Assembly (NCBI GenBank): GCA_017470935.1
Contig: JAFUXG010000059.1
Coordinates: forward strand, 124,001-188,000
Length of the DNA: 64,000 nt
DNA from: Lachnospiraceae bacterium
GTDB lineage: Bacteria; Bacillota; Clostridia; Lachnospirales; Lachnospiraceae
Direction: 5' to 3'
Below, piece after piece: positions 44,000-54,014 of the stretch. The notes under the pieces were generated by a model. The model ran no database searches and had not been told where the DNA came from. It worked only from the letters and a program-made list of their open reading frames with translations. The number at the start of each line of letters is the position of its first letter. Within the stretch, counting starts at the first letter, position 1. Position numbers and translations under genes: made by a program.

Positions 44000-44755
44000 T
44001 CATTTATTAATATCTACAGCCTCATACTCCTCCGCCTCCCGGATATGCAGCTTAATAAAATACCTGTAGCTTATCACCAGCGGTATCTCAATGGATAACA
44101 TAATAAGAAATAGAATGACCCTTACAAAGGTCGCAGAGCCTCTATCTGCTATATCTGCGTCCGTTATATCAATGAAGATCAAATTTGTAAACATAGTGAT
44201 CACAAACACCAGTGCAACCTTAATCGCAGACTCCTTGTTCCATTCCTTATAGGCATCAAAATTACTAAAATACCATAAATCGCCCGTATAATCCCCTGCA
44301 TTTTCCTTCATGAATATCTCTGTGGGAATCAGCAAATTGATAATAAGATTATTGATGATGATCGTAATGAACACCAGTATATCAAATCCATAATTAAATA
44401 TCACTACTGCAAGACCCGACATGGAAACTATCATGGAAACTGCGATCTTAAATATATATGAATTGACAACATACTGTCTTCTCTCATTTTTATCCATAGG
44501 ACAAAGGTATAACATCTTAGGTAGTGCCATGGGATGTATGACCGTTGCGTACCATGAGAAGACAAGCGGAAGCCCATATGCACCATATATTATAATTCTT
44601 GATACCACATTCACTTCTTCCCAGAAAAAATCAACAAGAATAAACATCAATACCACAAGAATTGAAGCAGAAGTACGGGAAGTCGTCTTCCATGCATGCT
44701 TAACATTATTCCACCTGTACGCCCTGAAATAATCCCTGATAACATATTGCCACAT
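44000..44755 (-). CDS. Putative ABC transporter membrane protein
   Basis: About 251 residues with six likely membrane segments spread along the chain (for example SASILVVLMFILVDFFW, AVSMIVSMSGLAVVIFNYG, VILFLIMLSIEIPLVISY). No family signature recognised. It follows the ATPase at 44837 and precedes the GntR regulator, so it is probably the permease of that ATPase. Start at ATG 44753-44755, placed eight bases from AAGGTG; the ORF extends three codons upstream to a GTG that overlaps the ribosome site. Confidence 0.7.
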   Translation of the reverse strand: MWQYVIRDYFRAYRWNNVKHAWKTTSRTSASILVVLMFILVDFFWEEVNVVSRIIIYGAYGLPLVFSWYATVIHPMALPKMLYLCPMDKNERRQYVVNSYIFKIAVSMIVSMSGLAVVIFNYGFDILVFITIIINNLIINLLIPTEIFMKENAGDYTGDLWYFSNFDAYKEWNKESAIKVALVFVITMFTNLIFIDITDADIADRGSATFVRVILFLIMLSIEIPLVISYRYFIKLHIREAEEYEAVDINK

Positions 44756-44836
44756 AACACTCACACCTTTTCCAAATTATCACTTACATTTGCCGCTCTA
44801 CAACCTGCTTAAACACAAGCCTTCCACTGCATATCA

Positions 44837-45844
44837 TCACCGCTTGCTATACAGATACATGAAATCCTCAATGGCAGGCGCACTCACTTGTACCTCCGGA
44901 TCGTACTTGTAATACTTGCGGTGATGTACCAGCGCTCTGGAGCCGTATTTCTTTTCATCCATGCTGATAAGCTTTTCCTTAGGGATCAGCTTAAGCTTAT
45001 ATGCCTCGCCACTCACTACACGGTACTCGTTCCGGAAGCTCTCAATATCTCCGGCAAAGACCTCCTCCCCATCCTCTAAATAGATAAGATAGTCTGCCAG
45101 TCTGTCAAGATCATCCGTTAAATGTGTGGCCAATATTACAGTCCTTGTTCCGTCTGCAATGAATTCTTTAAGTATGTCAAGGAAATGTTCCCTGAAATCA
45201 GGGTCAAAGTTACCCGTCGGCTCATCAAGGATCAATATATCAGGAGAATAAGAAAGAGCAAATGCAAACTGACATTTTAACCTCTGACCCTTTGACAGCT
45301 TTCCAAACTGCCGCCTCTCTCCGCTTTCCTTTCCATTTTGCTTTTTATAATTTTTGCCCGGATATAAATGATTATTATTGTATTCATTAGCATGTCTTTT
45401 GACATCAGTATCTTCAGTATTTTTATTATCCTTTCCATGCACACCGTCTGCATCCTCTCCACATTCTTCACTTGCACATTCTGCATCTGCAAGTCCGAAT
45501 CTTACAAGATACTCCCTCATCCGGTCCCAGGAATACTTTGAATAAAACTTTCCAAAATAATCTGCATTTTCTTTGATTGAAAGCTCCGGAAGAAAAAGCT
45601 CCTCCACCAGCACTGTTCCTATCCGGTCATGTATCATTTTCTCATTGTCAGCATATTCCATTCCGAATACGGAAATTCTGCCGGAATCTGCATGGTACAG
45701 ACCAAGAATTAAATGAAGCAGGGAAGTCTTCCCTGAACCATTCCTTCCAACAAGGCCACATATATAGCCACTTGGAAGTTCAAAGCTAATATCCTTTAAT
45801 TTGAATTTATCAAGTTTTTTTGAGACACTCTCTGCCTTAATCAT
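44837..45844 (-). CDS. ABC transporter ATP-binding protein with low-complexity insert
   Basis: 335 residues. Walker A (GLVGRNGSGKTSLLHLIL), signature KLSKGQRLKCQFAFALS, Walker B (DILILDEPTGNFD) and switch His (ILATHLTDDLD) are present. Residues ~121-178, between the helical domain and the signature, are a hydrophilic Asn/Lys/Asp/Glu-rich insert not found in normal ABC domains. The C-terminal ~90 residues are a regulatory-type extension. First gene of the GntR/ABC set; GGAAGG precedes the ATG. Substrate unknown. Confidence 0.88.
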   Translation of the reverse strand: MIKAESVSKKLDKFKLKDISFELPSGYICGLVGRNGSGKTSLLHLILGLYHADSGRISVFGMEYADNEKMIHDRIGTVLVEELFLPELSIKENADYFGKFYSKYSWDRMREYLVRFGLADAECASEECGEDADGVHGKDNKNTEDTDVKRHANEYNNNHLYPGKNYKKQNGKESGERRQFGKLSKGQRLKCQFAFALSYSPDILILDEPTGNFDPDFREHFLDILKEFIADGTRTVILATHLTDDLDRLADYLIYLEDGEEVFAGDIESFRNEYRVVSGEAYKLKLIPKEKLISMDEKKYGSRALVHHRKYYKYDPEVQVSAPAIEDFMYLYSKR

Positions 45845-46035
45845 AACCTTCCACTTCCCAACTGTTACATACCCCTCTGCCTATATGTCAGAGTAACCAC
45901 AACTGTTCATTCACTGTATATATCTATATATACACTTTATACACGGAAATGTCAATTACTTTTTTATATTTCTCAACAGCCTTGTCCGTTAACAGAATCA
46001 TTTACATATTATGAAATTCCCTCTCCTTATTTGCA

Positions 46036-46062
46036 CAAAAAGCACCAACTTTAGTTGATGCT
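46036..46062 (-). terminator. Terminator of the pot operon
   Basis: AGCACCAAC (46041-46049) and GTTGATGCT (46054-46062) form a 9-bp stem with one G-U pair in the minus-strand RNA, loop of four, then five T. It is 130 bp after the potCD stop. The rest of the 45845-46193 gap shows no gene. Confidence 0.85.
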
Positions 46063-46193
46063 CCATAGAATAAACCTTATTTTCTTTAATCATAATTACA
46101 ACATAGGGTCAAATATGCTCTATCCTGCTTCTTCTGCCGTTTCAAAATCCATTCAGGTAAATCGCAAGTATTTTGCAGTCACCTACAATTAAA

Positions 46194-48470
46194 TTATTTC
46201 AGATCAAAACACCTTATATTGATCCACATCTGCCCAATGCGCTTATTAGCCTCCTTGGAATAAGGCTTCATGACCGCACTTCTCCTAATAGTATCAAGGG
46301 GAGGATATTGTGCAAACAGCTGGCGCTTAAGCTGCTCCTTATCTGTCATAAGGATATGCTCTTCATCCTCTGCACCCTCAAGTCCATTAAAGAAATATCC
46401 CACAGAATATGGAACTGCTTCCTCTTCATCCTCTGCTCCGTAGCAGTATTCCAGATATTCATACACCGTGTCATCCTCGCCTCCTGCTATGGCAGATGTG
46501 TAGCCTATATAATACATATTTCTTACTACATTATCAGGTCTTGATATGAAATTGACAAAGGCTTCTGCCGCCCTCTGCTTCCTTGCATCCTGGGAAATAC
46601 AGTCCTTAAGCATCACCCATGCATCAAACCACATATTAGTGCACTCCTTCGGTACGCTGTATTCAAGAAAGACACCATCCTCCTCAGCCTGATCCATGGT
46701 ATATACTGCATCCCCTGACCACTGCATATTGGCAACCACCTTGCCTGTGATCATATCCGCCTTGCCGCTGTCACTTTCCAATGAATATGCATTCCTTCTC
46801 ATATCGGAAAGGATATTTTCAGCCTGATCGACAGTTTTCTCGCTTGTATCATTTAACAACTCAGCAAGAAGGTCTTTATAATCCGGCAAAGCTATAAACT
46901 CATCCTTTTGAAGCTCATTGGCATTTATAATGCTTAATGCAATGAAATAAGAATCCCTGACCCCATCCTTCATGGTGATCCTCTTCTCATACCTGGAATT
47001 TAACAGTCCATCCCAATGGGCAAAATCCGCAGGATCTGTCAATTCAGGATTATACACGATTCCCATATTGCCCCACATATAGCCTGCTCCATATTTTGAT
47101 ACAGCTTCCCCATCCATATTAAGTTCATCAAGTACCGACTGTATATATGGCGACACACCCTTTGCATAATAATTATTCTCTAAAGCTGCATCAAAAAAAT
47201 CATCGGAATAAGGCAAAAGCCTTTTCTCCTCCATGAATTTCATTATCATATACTCAGAAGGACACACCAGATCAAATTCATTTCCCAGCGTAAGCTGATT
47301 ATAAAGCTCCTCATTTGTTCCATAGGTGGAATACTCCACCTTTACCCTTTCGCCATACGTCTTTTCATACCACTTCTCAAAATCCTCAATTATTGAGGTC
47401 TCACCGGAAAGCACAGTACCATTGTCAAGCTCCACCGTCTCATCCCAGTTTCCCTCATCAATATATTCTTCACAGTTAGCGATTCTGAGCACTAAGGTCT
47501 TATCCTTTGTTTTACCGCAGCCTGTACATGAAAGCATACATGCACCTGTTATTACCATTATAAGCGCAAGTGATTTCAGGCTATTACGGCTGCTCCCCGA
47601 TTTAGAAGAGCTGCCCTTAAGAAGCTTTTTCTCCTCCCTTGCCTTCCGTCTTCTCTTAACTATATTCCCGTCCACTAATTCCCTTACTCCATTAACCCCA
47701 TCAGGTGTCATGTTCATGAGAATAACAGCTATTATGACCACAACAAATATAACAGTAGAAAGCGCCCATAGTGCTGTCTTTATATGGGTCTGTGCCCCCT
47801 TTGTGGCATTCACCACATAAGTGCTTATGGTGTCAAACACAGCAGGCTTTGTGTAGGTGGTGATAAAATAGTCATCAAGTGTAAGGGTTATGGATGTCAT
47901 AAAGCCTGATAATATCCCCGGAATAAGCTCAGGAAATACCACCCTTAAAAGCGCCCTCACCGGAGTACACCCAAGGTCAAGAGCAGCCTCGTAGAGATTG
48001 GGATCCATCTGCTTAAGCCTTGGCGTTACTGACAGATATACAAAGGGTGTGCATAGCGAGGTAAGTCCGGCAATAAGCGGAATATAAGTATTCTTATCAA
48101 GTCCAAGGAATATGATGAGCAGCACGCATACCGAAAAGCCTGTCACTACATCAGCATTTACCACTGGAATCTGATTGACAAGCTCCATCACACTCCTTGT
48201 TCCCTTCTTTGAATAGAACACACCAACGGCTCCCACAGTTCCAAGTATTGTGGATATAAATGATACCAGCACCGCAAGTCCCATAGTCCCCAATATCATC
48301 CGCCTAAGCTCAGGAGTGGTAAGAAGTGTCCTGTAATTTCCAAGGGAGAAACCTCTAAGTGCACCTATTGTCGTAGATTTCGTGAAGCTGTAAACAGCAA
48401 GGATCAATATAGGAAGGTACAAAAACATAAGGACTAATATTATCCACAGAATAGAAAGCTTTTTTTTCAC
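46194..48470 (-). CDS. potCD: Polyamine ABC transporter, fused permease (PotC) and binding protein (PotD)
   Basis: 758 residues. About 1-265 is a six-segment permease with the EAA loop (LYEAALDLGCTPVRALLRVV). A charged linker (~275-300) is followed by a hydrophobic segment SLALIMVITGACMLSCTGCG, which looks like a lipoprotein signal kept inside the chain. From ~330 on is a PotD-type periplasmic-fold domain (EDFEKWYEKTYGERVKVEYSTYG, quoted in part; AGYMWGNMGIVYNPE; NMQWSGDAVYTMD). It imports spermidine/putrescine with PotA and PotB; the binding domain is tethered outside. The GTG start overlaps the potB stop by four bases. Confidence 0.94.
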   Translation of the reverse strand: MKKKLSILWIILVLMFLYLPILILAVYSFTKSTTIGALRGFSLGNYRTLLTTPELRRMILGTMGLAVLVSFISTILGTVGAVGVFYSKKGTRSVMELVNQIPVVNADVVTGFSVCVLLIIFLGLDKNTYIPLIAGLTSLCTPFVYLSVTPRLKQMDPNLYEAALDLGCTPVRALLRVVFPELIPGILSGFMTSITLTLDDYFITTYTKPAVFDTISTYVVNATKGAQTHIKTALWALSTVIFVVVIIAVILMNMTPDGVNGVRELVDGNIVKRRRKAREEKKLLKGSSSKSGSSRNSLKSLALIMVITGACMLSCTGCGKTKDKTLVLRIANCEEYIDEGNWDETVELDNGTVLSGETSIIEDFEKWYEKTYGERVKVEYSTYGTNEELYNQLTLGNEFDLVCPSEYMIMKFMEEKRLLPYSDDFFDAALENNYYAKGVSPYIQSVLDELNMDGEAVSKYGAGYMWGNMGIVYNPELTDPADFAHWDGLLNSRYEKRITMKDGVRDSYFIALSIINANELQKDEFIALPDYKDLLAELLNDTSEKTVDQAENILSDMRRNAYSLESDSGKADMITGKVVANMQWSGDAVYTMDQAEEDGVFLEYSVPKECTNMWFDAWVMLKDCISQDARKQRAAEAFVNFISRPDNVVRNMYYIGYTSAIAGGEDDTVYEYLEYCYGAEDEEEAVPYSVGYFFNGLEGAEDEEHILMTDKEQLKRQLFAQYPPLDTIRRSAVMKPYSKEANKRIGQMWINIRCFDLK

Positions 48471-49258
48471 AGTCCTGCTCCCTCCCTTCTGTTAAGCTGT
48501 TCCCTGGAAAGCTTGTTGCTAAAGGCTGATATGACGAATATGAGCACCAATAGTATCACCGAGATCATGGATCCGTTGTGCCAGTCATAGGAGCTGAAAT
48601 AGCTTCCAATAAGACTTCCCATAATAAATGTGCTGTTATACACCATATCAAGCACCACATAGTTGGTCATTGCAGGCAAAAATACCATTGTCACACCACT
48701 TATGATTCCAGGCATAGACATAGGGATCACGATCCTTAACATGGTCTGCCACGGCTTTGCCCCAAGGTCTGCCGCAGCCTCTATAACCTGCCCGTCCAGC
48801 TTAGATAAGGAGGAATATAGTGGCATTATCATAAATGGCATAAAGTCATAGGTCATTCCAAGCACCGAATTAAAGAAGGGATGAAATGCCAGATTACCCT
48901 CAATAGCACTTAATATCTCCTTAAGGGCAGTAATCCTTAATGTAAAGTTGATCCACATTGGCAGCACGAATATGACCAGCAGCACATCCGACCGTCTAAA
49001 TGGTCCCCTGGCAAGAATATACGCCGTAGGATATGCCAGAATAAGACATGCAAGAGTGGTCACAACAGCAATGATAACACTATACACAAGTGTACCCATT
49101 GTCTTACTGTTAAACAGAAAGCTTTTGAAATTATCCAGTGTAAAGCTTCCGTCATCTCCCGTAAATGCATAGTAGCACACAACTAAAAGTGGTAATACCA
49201 CAAATATGACCATGTAAATAATATATGGAATTGAGAGTTTGCTTTTCGTAAATTTCAT
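48467..49258 (-). CDS. potB: Spermidine/putrescine ABC transporter permease PotB
   Basis: 263 residues, six membrane segments and the EAA loop (VIEAAADLGAKPWQTMLRIV). It forms the heteromeric channel with the PotC part of the next protein. MWINFTLRITALKEIL and MPFMIMPLYSSLSKLD are typical PotB segments. AAAGGAACTGATAA precedes the ATG. It lies 41 bp after potA and overlaps potCD by four bases, so all three are one operon. Confidence 0.96.
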   Translation of the reverse strand: MKFTKSKLSIPYIIYMVIFVVLPLLVVCYYAFTGDDGSFTLDNFKSFLFNSKTMGTLVYSVIIAVVTTLACLILAYPTAYILARGPFRRSDVLLVIFVLPMWINFTLRITALKEILSAIEGNLAFHPFFNSVLGMTYDFMPFMIMPLYSSLSKLDGQVIEAAADLGAKPWQTMLRIVIPMSMPGIISGVTMVFLPAMTNYVVLDMVYNSTFIMGSLIGSYFSSYDWHNGSMISVILLVLIFVISAFSNKLSREQLNRREGAGL

Positions 49259-49299
49259 TTATCAGTTCCTTTCATTATATGAGTGTATTAGGTAATTGC

Positions 49300-50733
49300 C
49301 TATATAAGCGTATACTCTATACTCTCCTCAGGAATGATAACACTTACATAATCCCCGATATTCCAGAGCCAGTCATCATCTGCATAGTAATCTATCTCAT
49401 TCCTGCTTCTAACAATATAGCTGTAATGGTCACCTTTATATATAATAGAAATTATGTGCCCTGCAACAATTCCCTCATCAGGCACATCGGAAAGATCAGC
49501 CCTTTCAGGATCAAAATAAGCGTCTATCTTCTTTCCCTCTGTATTGATGGCAACTCCGTTCTTACCGTAAAGCTCCCCATCCTTAATATAGGAGCCTGCA
49601 AAAACCCTGGTAAGATCAATTTTTATAGAGAAATCCACAAATCTTATGCGCATATCATCATCCACAACTCCGGTGTAGTGGTTCTTGTGAATATTATAGG
49701 GAACAACATGTATCCCATCAGGCTCTATTGAAATACCAACCTCTGTACCTGCCGCTATTTCCTTCTGGCTCTGGGCGGTGAACTCATTTTTTCCATGCAT
49801 AACAAGAATCTCATAATAAATGCCCTTGAAAATAGATGAAGACACCTTCCCTGTAAGCATACCCTTGGACGGCTTCACAATATGCACGTTCTCCGGTCTC
49901 ACCATTGCCTCTATCTTAGTTCCCGGCGGATAGAAATCCACACACTCAAACTCTGTATCACAGAACTTAACCTTTCCCGATTCTGTCATTGTTCCGTTGA
50001 ATATGTTACTCTCTCCGATAAAGTCAGCCACAAATATATTGGATGGTGTGTCATATATCTCCTCCGGCGTTCCCACCTGCTGTATCTTGCCGTCCGCCAT
50101 AACCACGATCTTATCAGACATGGTAAGCGCCTCCTCCTGGTCATGGGTAACAAATATAAATGTAATGCCGAGCTCCTTATGCATCTCCTTAAGCTCAAGC
50201 TGCATTTCCTTTCTCATTTTATAGTCAAGGGCTCCTAAGGGCTCATCAAGGAGAAGGATATCAGGCTCATTTACTATTGCCCTTGCAATTGCAATACGCT
50301 GCTGCTGTCCTCCGGACAGTGTACTTATCCCACGCTTTTCAAAGCCCTCAAGATCAACTATCTCCAATGCATGCTTGACCTTCTCATCTATAGCTGTCTT
50401 ATCTAGCTTCTTAAGCTTAAGTCCAAAGGCTATGTTGGCATATATATTCATGCTGGGAAACAGGGCATACTTCTGAAAGACAGTATTGATGGGACGCTTA
50501 TTAGGCGGCAGGGTGCTTATGTCCTCCCCATGCAGGAGTATCTCTCCTGCCGTAGGAGTTTCAAAACCGCCAATCATGCGAAGGATCGTGGTCTTACCAC
50601 AACCCGATGGACCAAGAAGCGTCACAAACTCACCCTTCTTGATCTCCAAGTTAAGATTCTCTATTACCATTGTCTCCTTGTCATAAGACTTAGATAAGCC
50701 TCTAAGCTCTATGATAGTGTCCTTATCTTTCAT
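49300..50733 (-). CDS. potA: Spermidine/putrescine ABC transporter ATPase PotA, long form
   Basis: About 477 residues, roughly 100 longer than usual PotA. The ABC domain has Walker A (LLGPSGCGKTTILRMIGG), signature LSGGQQQRIAIARAI, Walker B (DILLLDEPLGALD) and FVTHDQEEALTMSD. A TOBE domain follows (~280-350). A further C-terminal beta-rich segment (~360-477) resembles a second TOBE-like unit and may sense substrate or regulate. Start at ATG 50731-50733 with AGGAGG six bases upstream. Confidence 0.95.
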   Translation of the reverse strand: MKDKDTIIELRGLSKSYDKETMVIENLNLEIKKGEFVTLLGPSGCGKTTILRMIGGFETPTAGEILLHGEDISTLPPNKRPINTVFQKYALFPSMNIYANIAFGLKLKKLDKTAIDEKVKHALEIVDLEGFEKRGISTLSGGQQQRIAIARAIVNEPDILLLDEPLGALDYKMRKEMQLELKEMHKELGITFIFVTHDQEEALTMSDKIVVMADGKIQQVGTPEEIYDTPSNIFVADFIGESNIFNGTMTESGKVKFCDTEFECVDFYPPGTKIEAMVRPENVHIVKPSKGMLTGKVSSSIFKGIYYEILVMHGKNEFTAQSQKEIAAGTEVGISIEPDGIHVVPYNIHKNHYTGVVDDDMRIRFVDFSIKIDLTRVFAGSYIKDGELYGKNGVAINTEGKKIDAYFDPERADLSDVPDEGIVAGHIISIIYKGDHYSYIVRSRNEIDYYADDDWLWNIGDYVSVIIPEESIEYTLI

Positions 50734-50776
50734 TGCCATCCTCCTAACAGTCATTATTTTTTACCCACATCAAAAA

Positions 50777-50805
50777 ATTATATTGGCTTAGCAATAATTC
50801 GTCAA
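50777..50805 (-). promoter_or_regulatory. Sigma-A promoter of the pot operon
   Basis: TTGACG (50800-50805) and TATAAT (50777-50782) with a 17-bp spacer on the minus strand, about 45 bp upstream of the potA start. One mismatch to consensus in total. Confidence 0.85.
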
Positions 50806-51017
50806 TATACTTTTGCATTATTGACAAATCATTACAAAAATCAATTGTATGTATTTTTTTAACAATTTTACGCAATCTTTTTATTAAAGTTTGACAAACA
50901 GCAGCATTTACCTTATTATGAATATGTTGCATAATTTGAGTAACCGTTTTATATATAACTCAATTGAAGGCAGCGTCATATACAATAATATATGTTCTTT
51001 TATAAGGAGGAAGAAAA

Positions 51018-51470
51018 ATGGGAATTGATGAAAATGTACTTGTAGCATTAGGTGGACTTTTACTTGTAATTGGTATAATCAGCTTGATCTGGCTGGTGAT
51101 CTGGATCGTTGCAAACTGGCAGATATTCAAGAAAGCCGGAGAGCCCGGCTGGAAATGTATCATACCTTATTATAACACTTATACCCAGTTTGGTTTCACA
51201 TGGAATACCAACATGTTCTGGGTATATCTGGGATTGTCACTGATGCCAACTATCCTGCAGTTTTTACTCGGCAGAGATAATGCTTTTGTTGCACTTATAA
51301 GCTTTGTATTCGGTATCGCCTTAATCGTAATCGGCGTGATGGCTATTCACAAGCTTTCAAAGGCTTTCGGACACGGAGTTGGCTTCACTCTTGGATTAAT
51401 CTTCTTAAATCCGATCTTTGTTCTTATCCTTGCATTCGGAAGCTCAGAGTATCAGGGGATTCCTGACTGA
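51018..51470 (+). CDS. DUF5684-type membrane protein
   Basis: 150 residues with four membrane segments. The family-typical N-terminal half has a long hydrophobic helix followed by IFKKAGEPGWKCIIPYYNTY, where the G-E-P-G-W-K and P-Y-Y-N motifs are conserved in DUF5684 proteins. Function is unknown; some members occur next to signal peptidase genes. AAGGAGGAAGAAAA precedes the ATG. It stands alone, convergent with yebC and sharing a terminator with it. Confidence 0.85.
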   Translation: MGIDENVLVALGGLLLVIGIISLIWLVIWIVANWQIFKKAGEPGWKCIIPYYNTYTQFGFTWNTNMFWVYLGLSLMPTILQFLLGRDNAFVALISFVFGIALIVIGVMAIHKLSKAFGHGVGFTLGLIFLNPIFVLILAFGSSEYQGIPD

Positions 51471-51525
51471 TGATTAAATAAATGTAAAGTAAAACAAACA
51501 TACATTTAGAAAAGTATGCAGCAAA

Positions 51526-51562
51526 AAACAGCAGTGAACCCTTACGATTCACTGCTGTTTTT
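51526..51562. terminator. Bidirectional terminator between DUF5684 and yebC genes
   Basis: AACAGCAGTGAA pairs with TTCACTGCTGTT (arms at 51527-51538 and 51548-51559), flanked by an A-run on the left and a T-run on the right, so it can stop transcripts from both strands. Confidence 0.92.
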
Positions 51563-51591
51563 ATTTGCGCTTCGCGTCACTTGGTGAAATT

Positions 51592-52320
51592 CTATTCGTC
51601 CCAGTTGTGGTAGACTGCCTGGACATCATCATCCTCATCAAGAAGATCAAGGATCTTGTTCATCTTCTTGATATCCTCTTCACTCGTAAGCTCCACATAT
51701 GTCTGCGGCACCATAGTAACCTCTGCAGACGCCATAGAAATGTTCTCACCCTCTAAAGCCTCACGTACTGCGGAGAAATCATCCGGTGCCGTCAGTATCT
51801 CAAAGCTGTCCTCTTCTTCTGAAAAATCCTCAGCCCCTGCATCTAATGCGATCATCATAAGGTCATCTGCCTCCATATCGCATTCTTCCTTTGCGATAAT
51901 GATCTGCCCCTTCTTGTCAAACATAAAGGATACACAGCCTGTTGTACCCACATTGCCGCCTCCCTTTGTAAATGCATTTCTCACATTAGAGGCAGTTCTG
52001 TTCTTATTATCAGTAAGGGCATCAACAATAATAGCAGTTCCGTTAGGTCCATAGCCTTCGTATGTAATACCCACATAATTGACCGCATTGGCATCTCCTG
52101 CTGCCTTCTTGATACCTCTCTCTATAGTGTCATTAGGCATATTGTTTGCCTTAGCCTTAGCAATAACATCTCTCAGCTTTGAATTATTATTAGGGTCCGG
52201 TCCTCCCTCCTTGACTGCAACTGCAATCTCACGTCCAATTATAGTAAATATCTTACCCTTTGCAGCATCATTTTTTTCCTTCTTATGCTTAATATTCGCA
52301 AACTTTGAATGTCCTGACAT
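51592..52320 (-). CDS. yebC: YebC/PmpR-family protein
   Basis: 242 residues, full length. The N-terminus [20 protein letters not shown] and the segments [23 protein letters not shown], quoted in part, and [11 protein letters not shown] are diagnostic of the YebC/TACO1 family. Members act as DNA-binding regulators or, by recent evidence, as translation factors helping ribosomes at proline runs. AAAAGGAGATAAGCT precedes the ATG. A single-gene unit. Confidence 0.96.
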   Translation of the reverse strand: MSGHSKFANIKHKKEKNDAAKGKIFTIIGREIAVAVKEGGPDPNNNSKLRDVIAKAKANNMPNDTIERGIKKAAGDANAVNYVGITYEGYGPNGTAIIVDALTDNKNRTASNVRNAFTKGGGNVGTTGCVSFMFDKKGQIIIAKEECDMEADDLMMIALDAGAEDFSEEEDSFEILTAPDDFSAVREALEGENISMASAEVTMVPQTYVELTSEEDIKKMNKILDLLDEDDDVQAVYHNWDE

Positions 52321-52469
52321 AGCTTATCTCCTTTTTCTTAATGCTTTAATATTAAGCTGCCTAATGCAGCATCTACTCTAAGACCGGCAATCATGCTCTT
52401 AAGTCTTTACAAACATTCATCATTTTACCATTATAAATATATATTTTCAACCCACATTTAGTCTTTTTG

Positions 52470-52498
52470 TTGATAAAATCGTCCTTTTTTGATATTAT
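52470..52498 (+). promoter_or_regulatory. Promoter of the AAA ATPase-LysR pair
   Basis: TTGATA (52470-52475), 17-bp spacer, TATTAT (52493-52498); the gene starts at 52530 with AGGAGG in between. Confidence 0.65.
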
Positions 52499-52529
52499 AA
52501 TATCCAGTAATGTACCAGGAGGGACACCA

Positions 52530-53984
52530 ATGGATTTTGAGACGCAGACAATATATTCTTCTGCCATGGAGATTGCGGATAAAATAGATATGCATTTAAT
52601 GAGAACTACGGAGCATCATGAAAGCATCAAGGAAATGCTTCGAATGGATCTTAGAAACTTTCTAATATTTCTCACCATAGCGGACCATGTCATTGCCAAG
52701 GATGAGATAAAGTACATAAACAAATCATTGGGTTATAATTTTGATGCTTCTACGATGAAGGACTACGCCATGAAAAGCGCAATGGTAAGGGATGATTTTC
52801 TCAATTCCCCCCCTTCTTCCATGAAATATTTTCTTGAATATTCAAAGGACGAATTCATTTTACACGAATCAAAATACTATGATCTAAAGAAGCTGTACCT
52901 TCTTGTTTTTCAAGCCATTGGTGAGGATTTTCTATCAAGCTGCAAGCATATGGATGTAGCCGAGGTCAATCAGCTTACCCGTTACCGCTTTATGTTAGAA
53001 AGCAATATCCGCTCATATTCCAAGAGCGGTGGTGAACGCCCCAGCCGACCTGATAGTATTCCATTTAAGCTAAGATCAAAGGAAGACACAGCAATCAAAC
53101 AGGAATCAGATATCCCATTTATTGGGACTGTATCCGGCGGAGACAAGACAAGAGAGGACTTAGATTCTCTGTTAGCTGAGCTTGACGGACTTATCGGGCT
53201 TGCCTCTGTAAAGGAGGAGGTTAAGAATCTTATAAATCTATTGAAGGTTATAGAAATAAGAAGAAGTCATGGATTAAAGGCTCCATCAGTAACCAAGCAC
53301 TTTGTATTCACCGGCAATCCCGGAACAGGTAAAACCACCGTCGCCAGGCTTCTTTCGCAAATATACTGTGCACTTGGGATCCTATCACAAGGACACATGG
53401 TCGAAGTAGACCGTTCAGGACTTGTAGCAGGATACATGGGGCAGACTGCCATTAAGGTATCCGAGGTTATAGAGCGTGCCAAGGGCGGTGTTCTTTTCAT
53501 AGACGAGGCATACTCTCTTGTAAGCGAAGGACAGAACGGGGACTTTGGGCAGGAGGCAATTGATACCCTTGTTAAAGGAATGGAGGATAACAGAGACGAC
53601 CTTATAGTTATTGTTGCAGGTTATCCCAAGGAAATGGAGAATTTCATCAACGCAAATCCAGGTCTCAAATCCCGCTTCCAGAAGACTATACATTTCCCGG
53701 ATTACAGTGCAGATGACCTTTACATGGTATTCCTATCCTTCTGTAAGGAGAATGATTATACACTAAGCAGCGAGGCCTCAGTCTATCTGAAGGAACAGCT
53801 GGAAATATATGTGGCAAATGCCACCAAATACTTTGGCAATGCCAGAGACATGAGAAACTTTTTAGATATGGCAATATCTGCCCAGGCGAATCGTCTGCTC
53901 TCAGAAAATGTCACCTCACCTGAAGCGTTAATGACTCTCACTCCGGCAGACCTTAAAGGTATATTTACCTCCGGGCAGGCATGA
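52530..53984 (+). CDS. CbbX/SpoVK-like AAA+ ATPase with N-terminal helical domain
   Basis: About 484 residues. Residues ~1-170 are helical, and part (FLIFLTIADHVIAKDEIKYI) recalls TerB-like domains (tentative). The AAA+ core follows: LAELDGLIGLASVKEEVKNL, quoted in part, Walker A (FTGNPGTGKTTVARLL), the pore loop region (GLVAGYMGQT), Walker B (GVLFIDEAYSLV), then sensor 1 and VIVAGYPKEM. This is the CbbX/SpoVK group, whose members remodel partner proteins. Start at ATG 52530 after AGGAGG, not the earlier in-frame TTG. A LysR gene follows 30 bp later. Confidence 0.88.
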   Translation: MDFETQTIYSSAMEIADKIDMHLMRTTEHHESIKEMLRMDLRNFLIFLTIADHVIAKDEIKYINKSLGYNFDASTMKDYAMKSAMVRDDFLNSPPSSMKYFLEYSKDEFILHESKYYDLKKLYLLVFQAIGEDFLSSCKHMDVAEVNQLTRYRFMLESNIRSYSKSGGERPSRPDSIPFKLRSKEDTAIKQESDIPFIGTVSGGDKTREDLDSLLAELDGLIGLASVKEEVKNLINLLKVIEIRRSHGLKAPSVTKHFVFTGNPGTGKTTVARLLSQIYCALGILSQGHMVEVDRSGLVAGYMGQTAIKVSEVIERAKGGVLFIDEAYSLVSEGQNGDFGQEAIDTLVKGMEDNRDDLIVIVAGYPKEMENFINANPGLKSRFQKTIHFPDYSADDLYMVFLSFCKENDYTLSSEASVYLKEQLEIYVANATKYFGNARDMRNFLDMAISAQANRLLSENVTSPEALMTLTPADLKGIFTSGQA

Positions 53985-54014
53985 CAGCTATACATATCAA
54001 TAAGGAGATAATCT

